From the NCBI GenBank assembly GCA_039954875.1, contig CP157202.1:1302001-1366000 (forward strand): a stretch of DNA of 64,000 nucleotides. The letters run 5' to 3'. A program made the translations under genes and the position numbers. The first letter of the stretch is position 1; every line of letters begins with the position of its first letter. The stretch is from G039954875 sp039954875. GTDB lineage: Bacteria > Bacteroidota > Bacteroidia > Flavobacteriales > Blattabacteriaceae. Positions 1 through 8,990 of the stretch are shown in pieces. The notes under the pieces are model-generated. The model was not told where the DNA came from. It made no database searches and saw only the letters and a program-made list of their open reading frames with translations.

Positions 1-10
1 CAGTGGAGGA

Positions 11-1123
11 ATGAAAGATCTACAAACGGTTTTAGTAGACACTCTTCAGACCATAGCCAATCAGAATCGTCGTACTATTGAGGTTTTTCAAAAGAGTTTT
101 GATCAAAATATCCAGTCACTCAATGAGCTTCAACGCGAAAAGCTGGGCCGCATACAGCAGGAGCAGGAAAAACTCATAAAGAGCACCGAGAAGAGGTTGG
201 AGCAAATGCGTCAAACGGTAGATGAAAAACTTCAAAAGACCTTAAACGAACGTTTGGGCCAATCCTTTCAGACTGTAGGCAAGCAGTTACAGGCGGTACA
301 AGAGGGCTTAGGTGAAATGAGAAATTTAGCTCAGGACGTTGGTGGGCTCAAAAAAGTCTTGAGCAATGTCAGAATGAGGGGCAGTTTTGGCGAATTACAA
401 CTCTCGATGCTTTTGGAACAAATCCTAGCGCCGGATCAGTACCAGGCCAATGTGCAGACTAAACAAAGCCATCTCGGTAAGGTAGAGTTTGCCATCAAGC
501 TCCCTGGAAAGGATCATGGAGTGGTTTGGATCCCTATCGATGCCAAGTTCCCAAAAGATGTCTATGAGCAACTTCAAATGGCTTATGAGCAGGGTGATGT
601 AGCACAAGTCGAGACGGCTCGGAAAAATCTCGATGTGGTGGTCAAAAAGATGGCTAAGGACATCAACGAAAAATACCTCGATCCGCCTCATACGACGGAT
701 TTTGCCATTCTGTTTCTTCCTTTCGAGGGACTTTATGCCGAAGTGGTCAAGAAAGCGGGTCTTTTGGAAGAGCTCCAACGTATGTATAAGGTCATCGTCA
801 CTGGGCCTACTACCTTGGCTGCCATACTCAATAGCTTGCAGATGGGATTCCGTACTCTAGCCATCCAAAAACGTAGCAGTGAGGTCTGGCAAATTTTAAG
901 CGAGGTAAAAAGAGAATTTGAAGATTTTAGAGGCATGCTTGAAAAAGCTCAAAAACATCTTCAATCGGCATCAAATCAACTCGATGATGTGGTAGGGAGG
1001 CGTACTCGAGCTATTCATAAAAAGTTGAAAAATATTGAAATTCTCGATAAACCTGAAACCTCGCGATTGCTTCCCGAGTCTTCTAGCAGTGCTTTTGCAG
1101 AAAAAATTACTCCGGAAAAATGA
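11..1123 (+). CDS. rmuC: RmuC-like DNA recombination protein (possibly 5'-partial)
   Basis: This resembles RmuC, a nuclease-fold protein linked to limiting recombination and inversions at repeats. The N-terminal ~110 residues are Gln/Glu/Lys-rich coiled coil, followed by the conserved RmuC core (GSFGELQLSMLLEQIL, WIPIDAKFP, FLPFEGLYAEV, TGPTTLAAIL). RmuC proteins usually begin with a membrane helix and are somewhat longer; none is visible here. The frame stays open to the window edge and a GGAGGA abuts the first ATG with no spacer, so the true start probably lies upstream of the window. The family call is firm and the start is not. Confidence 0.85.
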   Translation: MKDLQTVLVDTLQTIANQNRRTIEVFQKSFDQNIQSLNELQREKLGRIQQEQEKLIKSTEKRLEQMRQTVDEKLQKTLNERLGQSFQTVGKQLQAVQEGLGEMRNLAQDVGGLKKVLSNVRMRGSFGELQLSMLLEQILAPDQYQANVQTKQSHLGKVEFAIKLPGKDHGVVWIPIDAKFPKDVYEQLQMAYEQGDVAQVETARKNLDVVVKKMAKDINEKYLDPPHTTDFAILFLPFEGLYAEVVKKAGLLEELQRMYKVIVTGPTTLAAILNSLQMGFRTLAIQKRSSEVWQILSEVKREFEDFRGMLEKAQKHLQSASNQLDDVVGRRTRAIHKKLKNIEILDKPETSRLLPESSSSAFAEKITPEK

Positions 1124-1607
1124 AAAAGTTCATACTGACCATCTAAAATATTTTTTAACCCCTTTCACAAAAATAGCTGATCTACCAATGGATCCAAGCC
1201 ATACATTAGGAACATAATTTAGCCCATGAACAGTTTCTCATCCAAAATGAACATACATGATATCACATCATCTATAAGGAGTAGCAAACTTTAGAATTTT
1301 TGCAGGTACTCACCGATGGTGTACAGATCTCTTATTAGTTAGATTTCCATCATCCGAGAAGATAAAAAAATCAAGTTTTAAGCACTTTTTTTTTGAAGAA
1401 GATGCTTTCACCACTACGGCCATACCAAAACCATTCTGAGATTTCGTAATACAGGTCCATTTTACGTAAATAATAACTTTGTCCCTGTATAGCTCACAGT
1501 CGCATTATTTTGCGTATCAGTCTCACTAACGTTAGCTTTTGTCTGTATAAATGTTTTTGGGGATTTCTAAATGATTAGCAGAATTTTGATTAATTTTGAT
1601 TGATTAA
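1124..1607. other. Spacer with no recognisable gene
   Basis: Between rmuC and the small peptide ORF at 1.6 kb I find no sustained coding frame, RNA gene or clear terminator. Short frames are interrupted by stops every few codons. It looks like eroded non-coding DNA. Confidence 0.5.
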
Positions 1608-1640
1608 ATAAGATTATTATCATCATTAGAAACTTCAAAG

Positions 1641-1775
1641 GTGAGAGGGCTATCATTGAGAGATATAGAAAGCTTTAAAGGAGGAGTGAATCCGGTTCTT
1701 GTAGTTGGTGGTGCTACCATTGCCATCTATGGTATCACTAGGTGGTCACTAAATAGTGATAGCGAAGTATATTAA
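1641..1775 (+). CDS. Candidate double-glycine leader peptide (bacteriocin-like), possibly decayed
   Basis: A 44-residue frame can start at GTG 1641 and ends at TAA 1773-1775. Its leader, LSLRDIESFKGG, matches the ComC/bacteriocin double-glycine pattern: Leu-Ser at -12/-11, acidic at -8, hydrophobic at -7 and -4, Gly-Gly at -2/-1. The predicted core is about 29 residues, hydrophobic and glycine-containing (VNPVLVVGGATIAIYG). The weak point is the start: no in-frame ATG exists after the stop at 1605-1607, and no clear ribosome site is seen, so it may be a relic. A processing exporter is represented in the window only by the decayed ABC gene at 32-33.4 kb. Confidence 0.4.
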   Translation: MRGLSLRDIESFKGGVNPVLVVGGATIAIYGITRWSLNSDSEVY

Positions 1776-1807
1776 TGAATATAATAAAAAGGTAGGGATT
1801 TTTGAAA

Positions 1808-3112
1808 TTATTTTTTCAACAACAATTTTTTTAGCGCTTTAAAATCATTAGATAATAAAATCGCTTTCTTTTCTTTGTTAAGGAGCATCTCAAAACGTTT
1901 AGGCAGGGGAATCTCTTTACGTAAGTTCTCGGGCAATTTATCAGCAAATTTGATCGGATGTGCTGTTTCGAGGAAGATCCCCACAGCTCTCGGACTATTC
2001 AAATCTTGTAAATACTGTTGAAGACCCAAATAACCCACAGCCCCGTGCGGATCGAGCATATAGCCATGTTCTTGCCAAACTATTTCCATGACAGTTAGAG
2101 TCTCTTGATCAGTGAAGCGGTAAGCAGATAATTTCTTATGAAGCTCCGGTAAACTTTTTTTGTAGAGGTGCCAAATACGTGCAAAATTGCTTGGATCAGT
2201 CACGTCCATCGCGTTGGAGAGGGTCGCTTGTGTTGGCTGAGGAATATATTGTCCCGTCTTCAAAAATCGTGGTATTGTATCATTGACATTGGTTGCTGCC
2301 ACGAAATGTTTGATAGGCAATCCCATGGCAGTAGCCATCATGCCTGCACAGAGATTTCCAAAATTGCCGCTGGGTACTGAGAATATCACTTCGAGATGCT
2401 CCTCCATGAACTCCCGATAAGCCAAGAAATAATAAAACATCTGGGGTAGCCAACGTGCTACATTGATCGAATTAGCTGAGGTGAGTGGACGTTCCTTTTG
2501 TAACGTTTCGTCGAGAAAAGCTATTTTCACCAATCTTTGGCAATCGTCAAAAGTCCCCTGAATTTCCAAAGCTGTCACATTGCCTCCCAAGGTAGTGAGT
2601 TGTTTTTCTTGTAGAGGGCTCACTTTCCCCGAAGGATATAGAATCACGATTTCTATACCAGCTACCTTATGAAAGCCTTGGGCTACAGCTCCGCCCGTAT
2701 CACCTGAAGTAGCTACGAGCACGGTGATCGGTCGAGCATTTCCCCTACGGAAATAGCTCAAGCAACCGGACATGAATTTGGCCCCAACATCTTTGAAAGC
2801 CAGTGTGGGCCCGTGGAAGAGCTCTAAAGCATAAATCCTATCATGCACCCTTTGTAGAGGGAAGGGGAAGTGAAGAGTATCACGGATGATTTGTAGCAAT
2901 ACTTTTTCGGAAATAGTCTCACCGACATAAGGCCTAATCACTTCTAGGGCAATGGTATGCACATCGTATCGGGAAATATTTTCGATCCAATCTTTTGGAA
3001 TTTTGGGGATTTGTTTTGGAAAATAGAGACTTTTATCCGGTGCTAAACCTCTGATGACTGCCTCATCAAAGCTAACATGATGTTGTGGATTTTCTAAGCT
3101 ATGGTATTGCAT
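1808..3112 (-). CDS. thrC: Threonine synthase
   Basis: ThrC converts O-phosphohomoserine to threonine with PLP in the cytoplasm. The protein is 434 residues when started at the ATG at 3112 (MQYHSLENPQ). An upstream ATG at 3169 would add 19 poorly conserved residues and overlap thrB, so the inner start is preferred. The PLP-lysine motif LAFKDVGAKF, the SGDTGGAVAQGF phosphate-binding segment and SVPSGNFGNL are all present. It is the last gene of a thrA-thrB-thrC operon on the minus strand. Length and motifs look intact. Confidence 0.95.
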   Translation of the reverse strand: MQYHSLENPQHHVSFDEAVIRGLAPDKSLYFPKQIPKIPKDWIENISRYDVHTIALEVIRPYVGETISEKVLLQIIRDTLHFPFPLQRVHDRIYALELFHGPTLAFKDVGAKFMSGCLSYFRRGNARPITVLVATSGDTGGAVAQGFHKVAGIEIVILYPSGKVSPLQEKQLTTLGGNVTALEIQGTFDDCQRLVKIAFLDETLQKERPLTSANSINVARWLPQMFYYFLAYREFMEEHLEVIFSVPSGNFGNLCAGMMATAMGLPIKHFVAATNVNDTIPRFLKTGQYIPQPTQATLSNAMDVTDPSNFARIWHLYKKSLPELHKKLSAYRFTDQETLTVMEIVWQEHGYMLDPHGAVGYLGLQQYLQDLNSPRAVGIFLETAHPIKFADKLPENLRKEIPLPKRFEMLLNKEKKAILLSNDFKALKKLLLKK

Positions 3113-3147
3113 AATCGTCTTTTTCAAAGGGAGTAAAAATATACGGA

Positions 3148-4110
3148 CTATTCCAACATATCGACCCATCGGATTCCTTTTGGATTGATGGCTGAAACAT
3201 AAATCTTATAACCCACACCAAGTGAAGCGTACACACGATCCATAGTTTCTGCTGTTGCTTGTGCGGTTTTTCCCCCACGGCTCAACATGAATACCGATGG
3301 TCCCGAACCAGAGATACCACCTCCGAGGGCTCCGGTCTCTTTACATTTTGTTTTCAGCTCATAATAGGCGGGTATGAGTATGGAACGTATAGGTTCTATA
3401 ATCACGTCCTCCAGTGCACGGCTGATCAAACCATAGTCTTCTTGATAGAGGCCCGCGATCAGTGCCCCGACATTGCCCCACTGGCGTATAGCGTCTGTCA
3501 GCAGCACCTTTTGTTTAAGGATAGCACGTGCGTCAGAGGTCTTCACCTCGATCTGCGGATGGATCACGCTCACCCACAAATCATCAGGGCTATGAAGGCC
3601 AGTGATATCTAAAGGTTTATAGCTTCTTACTAGGGTGAAGCCGCCCATAATGGCTGGAGCTACATTGTCTGCATGGGCATTACCGCCTGCTGAACGTTCG
3701 CCTTCCATAGCAAAGCGGATCAGTTCTAAAGTACTGAAGGGTCTTCCTAGTAATAAATTGGCTCCTGCTACAATGCCAGCTGCACTGGCTGCACTGGATC
3801 CGATACCGCTCCCAGGACGGATATTTTTAAAGATCTCAATCTCGAAACCTATTTCTGGCTTGTGGTATTTGTTGAGCAGGGCTTGTAGTGCTACACCGGC
3901 GACGTTTTGCTTCGGATCGGTAGACAAGTCAGCACCATGTATTTGGTGAATGTAGATCCCTGGTCTATTAGATTTGCGGATGTGGATCTCATCGCTTGGT
4001 GTCTCCAGGGCCAAGCCAATAACGTCAAAACCACAAGCAACGTTAGCCACAGTAGCTGGAGCAAAAATTTTTATTTTCTTTATTATACGATTATAACCAT
4101 CGGTCATCAT
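3148..4110 (-). CDS. thrB: Homoserine kinase
   Basis: This GHMP kinase phosphorylates homoserine for ThrC. It has 320 residues. The N-terminal FAPATVANVACGFDV and the ATP-binding glycine-rich loop RPGSGIGSSAASAAG are clear, as is the C-terminal GGGISGSGPSVF. The ATG at 4108-4110 overlaps the thrA stop as ATGA, indicating translational coupling. A second ATG immediately follows and could also serve as the start. The gene appears intact. Confidence 0.95.
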   Translation of the reverse strand: MMTDGYNRIIKKIKIFAPATVANVACGFDVIGLALETPSDEIHIRKSNRPGIYIHQIHGADLSTDPKQNVAGVALQALLNKYHKPEIGFEIEIFKNIRPGSGIGSSAASAAGIVAGANLLLGRPFSTLELIRFAMEGERSAGGNAHADNVAPAIMGGFTLVRSYKPLDITGLHSPDDLWVSVIHPQIEVKTSDARAILKQKVLLTDAIRQWGNVGALIAGLYQEDYGLISRALEDVIIEPIRSILIPAYYELKTKCKETGALGGGISGSGPSVFMLSRGGKTAQATAETMDRVYASLGVGYKIYVSAINPKGIRWVDMLE

Positions 4111-6551
4111 CTGCTGGCCTTGATGATATCTGAGAAAATCCCCGAGGCAGTGACTTCCGCACCAGCTCCAGCTCCTTTAACGATGAGTGGTTGTTCAGCA
4201 TAGCGATTCGTGAGGTAAAGTATCATATTATCTTTGCCTTCGAGTTGATAAAAGGGGTGTTTTGGCCCGATAATTTCCAAGCCTACTGATGCGGTTCCTT
4301 TTTCATAGCGGGCTATGAAACGCAGGCATTTTCCGTCTTTTTCAGCCGCTTCGCGCAGTTGGGCAAAATGGTCTGCATGTGCTTCTAACTGTTTGTAAAA
4401 AGCTTCTACTGAAGAAGTTTTTAGACAGGCCTGGGGTAGGAAAGATTTTTGGGTTATATCTTTCATTTCCAATGCATTACCACATTCTCGAGCCAAGATA
4501 AGGATCTTTCGCATCACATCTACTCCACTGAGATCAATGCGTGGGTCGGGTTCGGTATATCCTTGGCGTTGAGCTTCCCTTACCACTTCTACAAAGGAAG
4601 TATTTCCTATGAAATGATTAAAGATAAAATTCAAACTGCCCGATAGTACTGCTTCGATGCGGTGTATTTTATCGCCACTGTTGATCAGATCGTTGAGTGT
4701 ACTGATCACCGGCAGTCCAGCTCCGACATTGGTTTCGAAGAAAAATGGAATATTGAAATGGCGCGCAAGCGTTTTCAATTTTTTGTAATAGCTATAATCA
4801 GATGAACAAGCAATTTTGTTGCAGGTGATCACCCCAATGCATTTTTGTAAAAAGTTTTCGTAGGTAGCTGCTATCTCTTGGTCGGCTGTATTGTCGACAA
4901 AGAGACTATTACATAGGTTGAGTTTTTCCACTTTTTGAATGAAGGCGTTTGTATTCATCGTCTTACCTTTTTGTAAGTATAGATTCCAGTCACTGAGGTC
5001 TATTCCTTGCTCATCGAAATGCATCTTTTTGCTATTGGCTAGTCCGATGACCCTGAGTTGTAGTTTGAGTGTTTCGCACAGATAAACTTGTTGCTGACAA
5101 AACTGCTCAAGAAGTTTGCTCCCGACTTGTCCCACACCGGCGATGAAAAGATTGATCTGCTTGGTCGGCATTTCGAAAAAGGCTTCGTGTAAGATGTTTA
5201 ATGCCTTTTTGAAATCATTTTTTCCGATGACAGCTGAAATATTTTTTTCGGTAGATCCTTGAGCTATAGCCCTTACGTTGATACTATTCCTACCGAGGGA
5301 CGTAAACATTTTTCCACTAGCACCGTGAATATTTTTCATGTTATCTCCTACAATAGCGATTATGCACAAATATTTATCTACACTCAGCGGCTCAATATGT
5401 TTTTGCTGAATTTCCTGAACAAATTCATTATCGATGATGGTCTTAGCTTTCAACACATCATACTCATAAATGCCGACAGTGATCGAATGTTCTGAAGAGC
5501 TTTGGGTGATGAAGATTACATTGATCTCTTCGCGCGCAAGGGTTTCAAACAAACGTTTGGAATAGACTGGTATACTTACCATACCACTGCCCTCAAGGGT
5601 AAGTAGGGCGACATGTTGTATGCCTGAAATCCCCGTGACGGATTGGCTAATACTTACATCTCGGTGTTTATGGATATATGTACCGGCATCGTAGGGTGCA
5701 AAAGTATTTTTAATTAATATGGGGATGTGCCGTTCCATGGCTGGTTTTATCGTAGGAGGGTAGATTACCTTAGCACCAAAATGGGACAATTCCATGGCTT
5801 CTTCATAAGAGATGTGCTCAATAGGAAAGGATAGGGTCACAATTCTCGGGTCGGCAGTCATCATGCCACTGACGTCGGTCCATATTTCAAGCGATGTAGC
5901 CCGGAGAGCTCCTGCCAGGATCGCTGCAGTGTAGTCAGATCCTCCGCGTCCTAGGGTGGTCGTCTCTTGCTGACGTGTAGCGGCAATGAAACCTGGCAAT
6001 ACGGTGTATTGAGCCTTTTCTTGGCGGAAGTATTGTGTGATTTGGTGGTTGCTATCAATAAAGTTTACTTGTGCAAAGCCAAATTGTGCATCGGTGACGA
6101 TTAGTTGACGGCTGTCTTTCCAACTGGCATTCAAACCATTTTGCTTGAACTTTTCTGCGATCAGGTAAGAAGAGGTCAATTCGCCGAAGCTCATTATTTT
6201 ATCGAGGGAACGTTTGGAGAGTTCTTCTACTTGAAAAATACCGTCGCAAAGGTTTTCAAGTTGATTGATGTCCTTTTTCAAGCGACTGATCAGATGGCTT
6301 TGATTCGTCAATGTAAAAAGCTCTCGTATGGTGTCTAGATACCGGATTTCGATGGCTTCTAAGAGTGTTTTGTATGTTTCTTTTCCTTGTGCAGCTGCCT
6401 GACCACAACTGATCAACTGATCTGTGATACCTCCAAATGCAGAGATTATGATAACATAGGTGTCTTTAGGTTTTTCACGTGTGATCTGAAGGAGTCTTTC
6501 TATGGATGAAGCATGGGCTACCGAACTGCCGCCAAATTTTAGGACTTGCAT
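4107..6551 (-). CDS. thrA: Bifunctional aspartokinase / homoserine dehydrogenase
   Basis: This fusion enzyme catalyses the first and third steps of the aspartate pathway to threonine. With the start at 6551 (MQVLKFGGSS) it has 814 residues. The aspartokinase domain (KFGGSSVA near the N terminus, GRGGSDYTAAILA) is followed by ACT-type regulatory segments and then by homoserine dehydrogenase (NAD motif GVGQVGS, the DLSGVDVMRKILILAREC catalytic region, KGAGAGAEVTASG). A longer start at 6614 would lie across the likely promoter and leader palindrome, so the inner ATG is chosen. It heads the thrABC operon. The ACT region suggests threonine feedback, as is usual for the family. Confidence 0.95.
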   Translation of the reverse strand: MQVLKFGGSSVAHASSIERLLQITREKPKDTYVIIISAFGGITDQLISCGQAAAQGKETYKTLLEAIEIRYLDTIRELFTLTNQSHLISRLKKDINQLENLCDGIFQVEELSKRSLDKIMSFGELTSSYLIAEKFKQNGLNASWKDSRQLIVTDAQFGFAQVNFIDSNHQITQYFRQEKAQYTVLPGFIAATRQQETTTLGRGGSDYTAAILAGALRATSLEIWTDVSGMMTADPRIVTLSFPIEHISYEEAMELSHFGAKVIYPPTIKPAMERHIPILIKNTFAPYDAGTYIHKHRDVSISQSVTGISGIQHVALLTLEGSGMVSIPVYSKRLFETLAREEINVIFITQSSSEHSITVGIYEYDVLKAKTIIDNEFVQEIQQKHIEPLSVDKYLCIIAIVGDNMKNIHGASGKMFTSLGRNSINVRAIAQGSTEKNISAVIGKNDFKKALNILHEAFFEMPTKQINLFIAGVGQVGSKLLEQFCQQQVYLCETLKLQLRVIGLANSKKMHFDEQGIDLSDWNLYLQKGKTMNTNAFIQKVEKLNLCNSLFVDNTADQEIAATYENFLQKCIGVITCNKIACSSDYSYYKKLKTLARHFNIPFFFETNVGAGLPVISTLNDLINSGDKIHRIEAVLSGSLNFIFNHFIGNTSFVEVVREAQRQGYTEPDPRIDLSGVDVMRKILILARECGNALEMKDITQKSFLPQACLKTSSVEAFYKQLEAHADHFAQLREAAEKDGKCLRFIARYEKGTASVGLEIIGPKHPFYQLEGKDNMILYLTNRYAEQPLIVKGAGAGAEVTASGIFSDIIKASR

Positions 6552-6589
6552 TACTTTGTGGGTTATTTTCAAGAAAACGCTAAAAATAA

Positions 6590-6607
6590 CTCTCCTTCCA
6601 AGGAGAG
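6590..6607 (-). promoter_or_regulatory. Palindrome in the thrA leader
   Basis: Two 8-base arms, CTCTCCTT and AAGGAGAG, are separated by two bases and lie about 40 bases upstream of the thrA ATG. The element would sit near the 5' end of the transcript if the -7 box at 6619-6626 is used. It could be an operator or a 5' RNA hairpin. No leader peptide with runs of Thr codons is apparent. Confidence 0.4.
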
Positions 6608-6618
6608 CTGTCAAAGGG

Positions 6619-6626
6619 CAAATTTA
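6619..6626 (-). promoter_or_regulatory. -7 box of the thrABC promoter
   Basis: Read on the minus strand this is TAAATTTG, matching the Bacteroidota -7 consensus TAnnTTTG. It lies 68 bases upstream of the preferred thrA start. A good TTTG -33 element at the expected spacing is not seen. Confidence 0.45.
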
Positions 6627-6686
6627 AGGATATTTTTGGCAGTCTTTTTTTGAATAAAATTTTTGTAGTGTGAAATGTTTTATGAT

Positions 6687-7120
6687 CTATTTCAAGGAGA
6701 GGGACTCATAACGTGTAATGAAATGTTTGACCCATACTTTTGGAGGATATTTGGACCAGTCTGTCTTTGTAAATTTGAATGTATTATAGTCGATAATCTC
6801 TATTTCTATATTTCGAATATTTTTATCACCCAGTAGAAATTTTTTAGATCTAGGAGTTATTCCTTCTTTAAAAATACTTCCATTAAATGTGTTGACTAGG
6901 AATAATTCATTGTTGAAGAATCGAATGTCACACACTGATATAGTGACTTCGACACCACTTGTTATGATCAATTTAATCTCTACTAGATTACTTTTTTATT
7001 TCATTATCCCCAGGTAAGACTCCTTTGAAGATATCACCTATGGTGAACGAATCGTTTTTTACAAGTCCTTTACCCCCTTCTCGAACGATGAGGATAATGG
7101 CGGTTTTCTTTTCATATTAG
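6687..7120 (-). pseudogene. Unrecognised protein, frameshifted
   Basis: A 94-codon frame (6687-6971) is preceded by a further ~40 codons of plausible coding sequence in another frame (KTAIILIVREGGKGLVK, then SFTIGDIFKGVLPGD). Together these suggest a single gene broken by a frameshift near 6975. It contains beta-rich, lysine-rich segments with no motif I recognise. It lies just upstream of the thr operon promoter on the same strand. Function unknown. Confidence 0.4.
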
Positions 7121-7454
7121 GAGGAGCGTTCGGAAGAAATTTCCATCCTTATAGGTGGTCATACATATGAATTCATAAGGCTTTAAGAGTGCTCTTTTTT
7201 ATGAGTCTTGTAAGTCTCATATCCTTGTATTACCATTAACGTATAGAGTGGTCATTACCTCTTCTGTATTGTGATCCCTAATCCTTCTTTTATATTTTCT
7301 TTATTCTCTTGGATATAAAGGCTTTTTCCTAGCGCCAAAATGATGATAGAATTTTTTGGATAACTTTTTGTTCTGATATTTAAGAATATATCCTAAAATA
7401 TAATTAAAATTATTAAATATATATCCTACCTATATTGAATAATTTTCTTAAAAT

Positions 7455-8986
7455 TTATGTACAAACTTCAATGAACTTATTACGATAAACGGTGAGCAGC
7501 TTGGATTTAAAGATAAATCCGATGTATTTGTCATTTTCCACTACGGGTAAATACCATGCTTGATTAGTTTCAAATTTTCGCATGACAGTTTGAATAGTAT
7601 CAAAGAGGAAAATCAATTTCGGAGGTTTATTCATCCAATGCAGGGAAAATATTACGTTTGGAAGAGTATATAACCTCGATGAGTATCTTTAGATTACCCA
7701 AAAGGGATATCGGAGCAATTTTTTTCGATCAATTTTCGAATGTTCAGCCAAAATATTCAGCCAAATCAATATAGTTTAGTCTTTGTCATGGGCGATGAGT
7801 TCTCCACGTTAAGCCAATTCTCTGGTATAAATCGAGTGGGATGTTAAATAACGGAATGGTAAACGAAATAGCTGCGGTGATCATAAATTGGAGGAAGAAA
7901 TGAAGGGTTTATAATATCCGATGAGCTCAGCGATGAGAAAATATTACCGTCAACAGTGTGTGTAAGATGTCAGCCATCAATCTGGTCAAGTGAAGTTGCT
8001 CATCGATAAGTCTATACCCATAAATAATGTCGGAGCAAATATGCCACCTATGTCGCCCCCGTTTATTGTGATGACTGAGGAGGTCCAATGTTTGGAAATA
8101 ATCAGCCCAAGCATGAGGATAAGCATCATCTCATTTATTCTGAGATACTGGGATAAGAAAAAGGTTTTGAATGCATTGAGGTAATTCAGATCGATCAAGT
8201 CATTCATGAAGGTTTAACCACTCTCCTGAGAGTGGTGGGATCAATAGGATCAATAACCCTAAGCTAAGTCCAATGGTAAGAGTCTTTTTGTGAAGATTGT
8301 CGATCTTTACTATACTTTTTTTCACTCGGAAGAAAACCCAAGAAAAATACATCGATACAGCTGCAATGAATAATCCTACATAAGCAATAACAAGGGATGT
8401 CGGCAGAACAAAAAGCTTAAATGTTATAAAAAGATACCAAATAATAAGTTTTTATAAAGAGTGTACCAGTCACCGTAATAGAAATTGAGGCCAGTATCAA
8501 CACAGATCAGCAATAGTTGTCTAAAGCGTTCGTCTATATGAAAAAAGGAAGCGATGAGCGAGCCTATCATTACACCATTGCCCTCGGTATGTACTTATAA
8601 CCCTGCCGAGCATCCAAGGCCTATGGTTATGGGATCCCATAACAAAAAAGAAGTGATGGGTTTACGATTCATGATCTCATTTTTTCAGACTAAAACATGC
8701 ACTGTAAAGATAACTTCTTCAAAATTGGTACGGATGATATGACTCTTGATCAACGCTATCAGCAAAAATACGATCAGTGGAAAGCCAAAATATAAATAGA
8801 GGTGGTACTGAGCCCTCTTGCAGGAAATAACTCACACAGTGAGTGGTATTTTTTCAACAGCATAGCGCCCATACCAGAGGTAAAGCCCACTCCAATGGCC
8901 AAAAATAAAAGAAATTATTGATGTGAGAGATATCAATATCTCCATACGAAGAAGCGCCCTAAAAGTGTTTTAGGTTTCTTAAACAT
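7455..8986 (-). pseudogene. CLC-family chloride channel/transporter, decayed
   Basis: CLC proteins move chloride or exchange chloride for protons across the inner membrane. Fragments in several minus-strand frames follow the family order: an N-terminal MFKKPKTLLGRFF with membrane segment FLLFLAIGVG, then the selectivity-filter-like GGDIGGIFAPTLFMG near 8.0 kb, and a C-terminal CBS-type tail (AWYLPVVENDKYIGFIFKSK, then KLLTVYRNKFIEV) ending at a TAA at 7455. The length matches the family, but many stops and frameshifts separate the pieces. The start lies 4 bases after the aspS stop, so it was probably cotranscribed with aspS. Confidence 0.8.
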
Positions 8987-8990
8987 CTTT

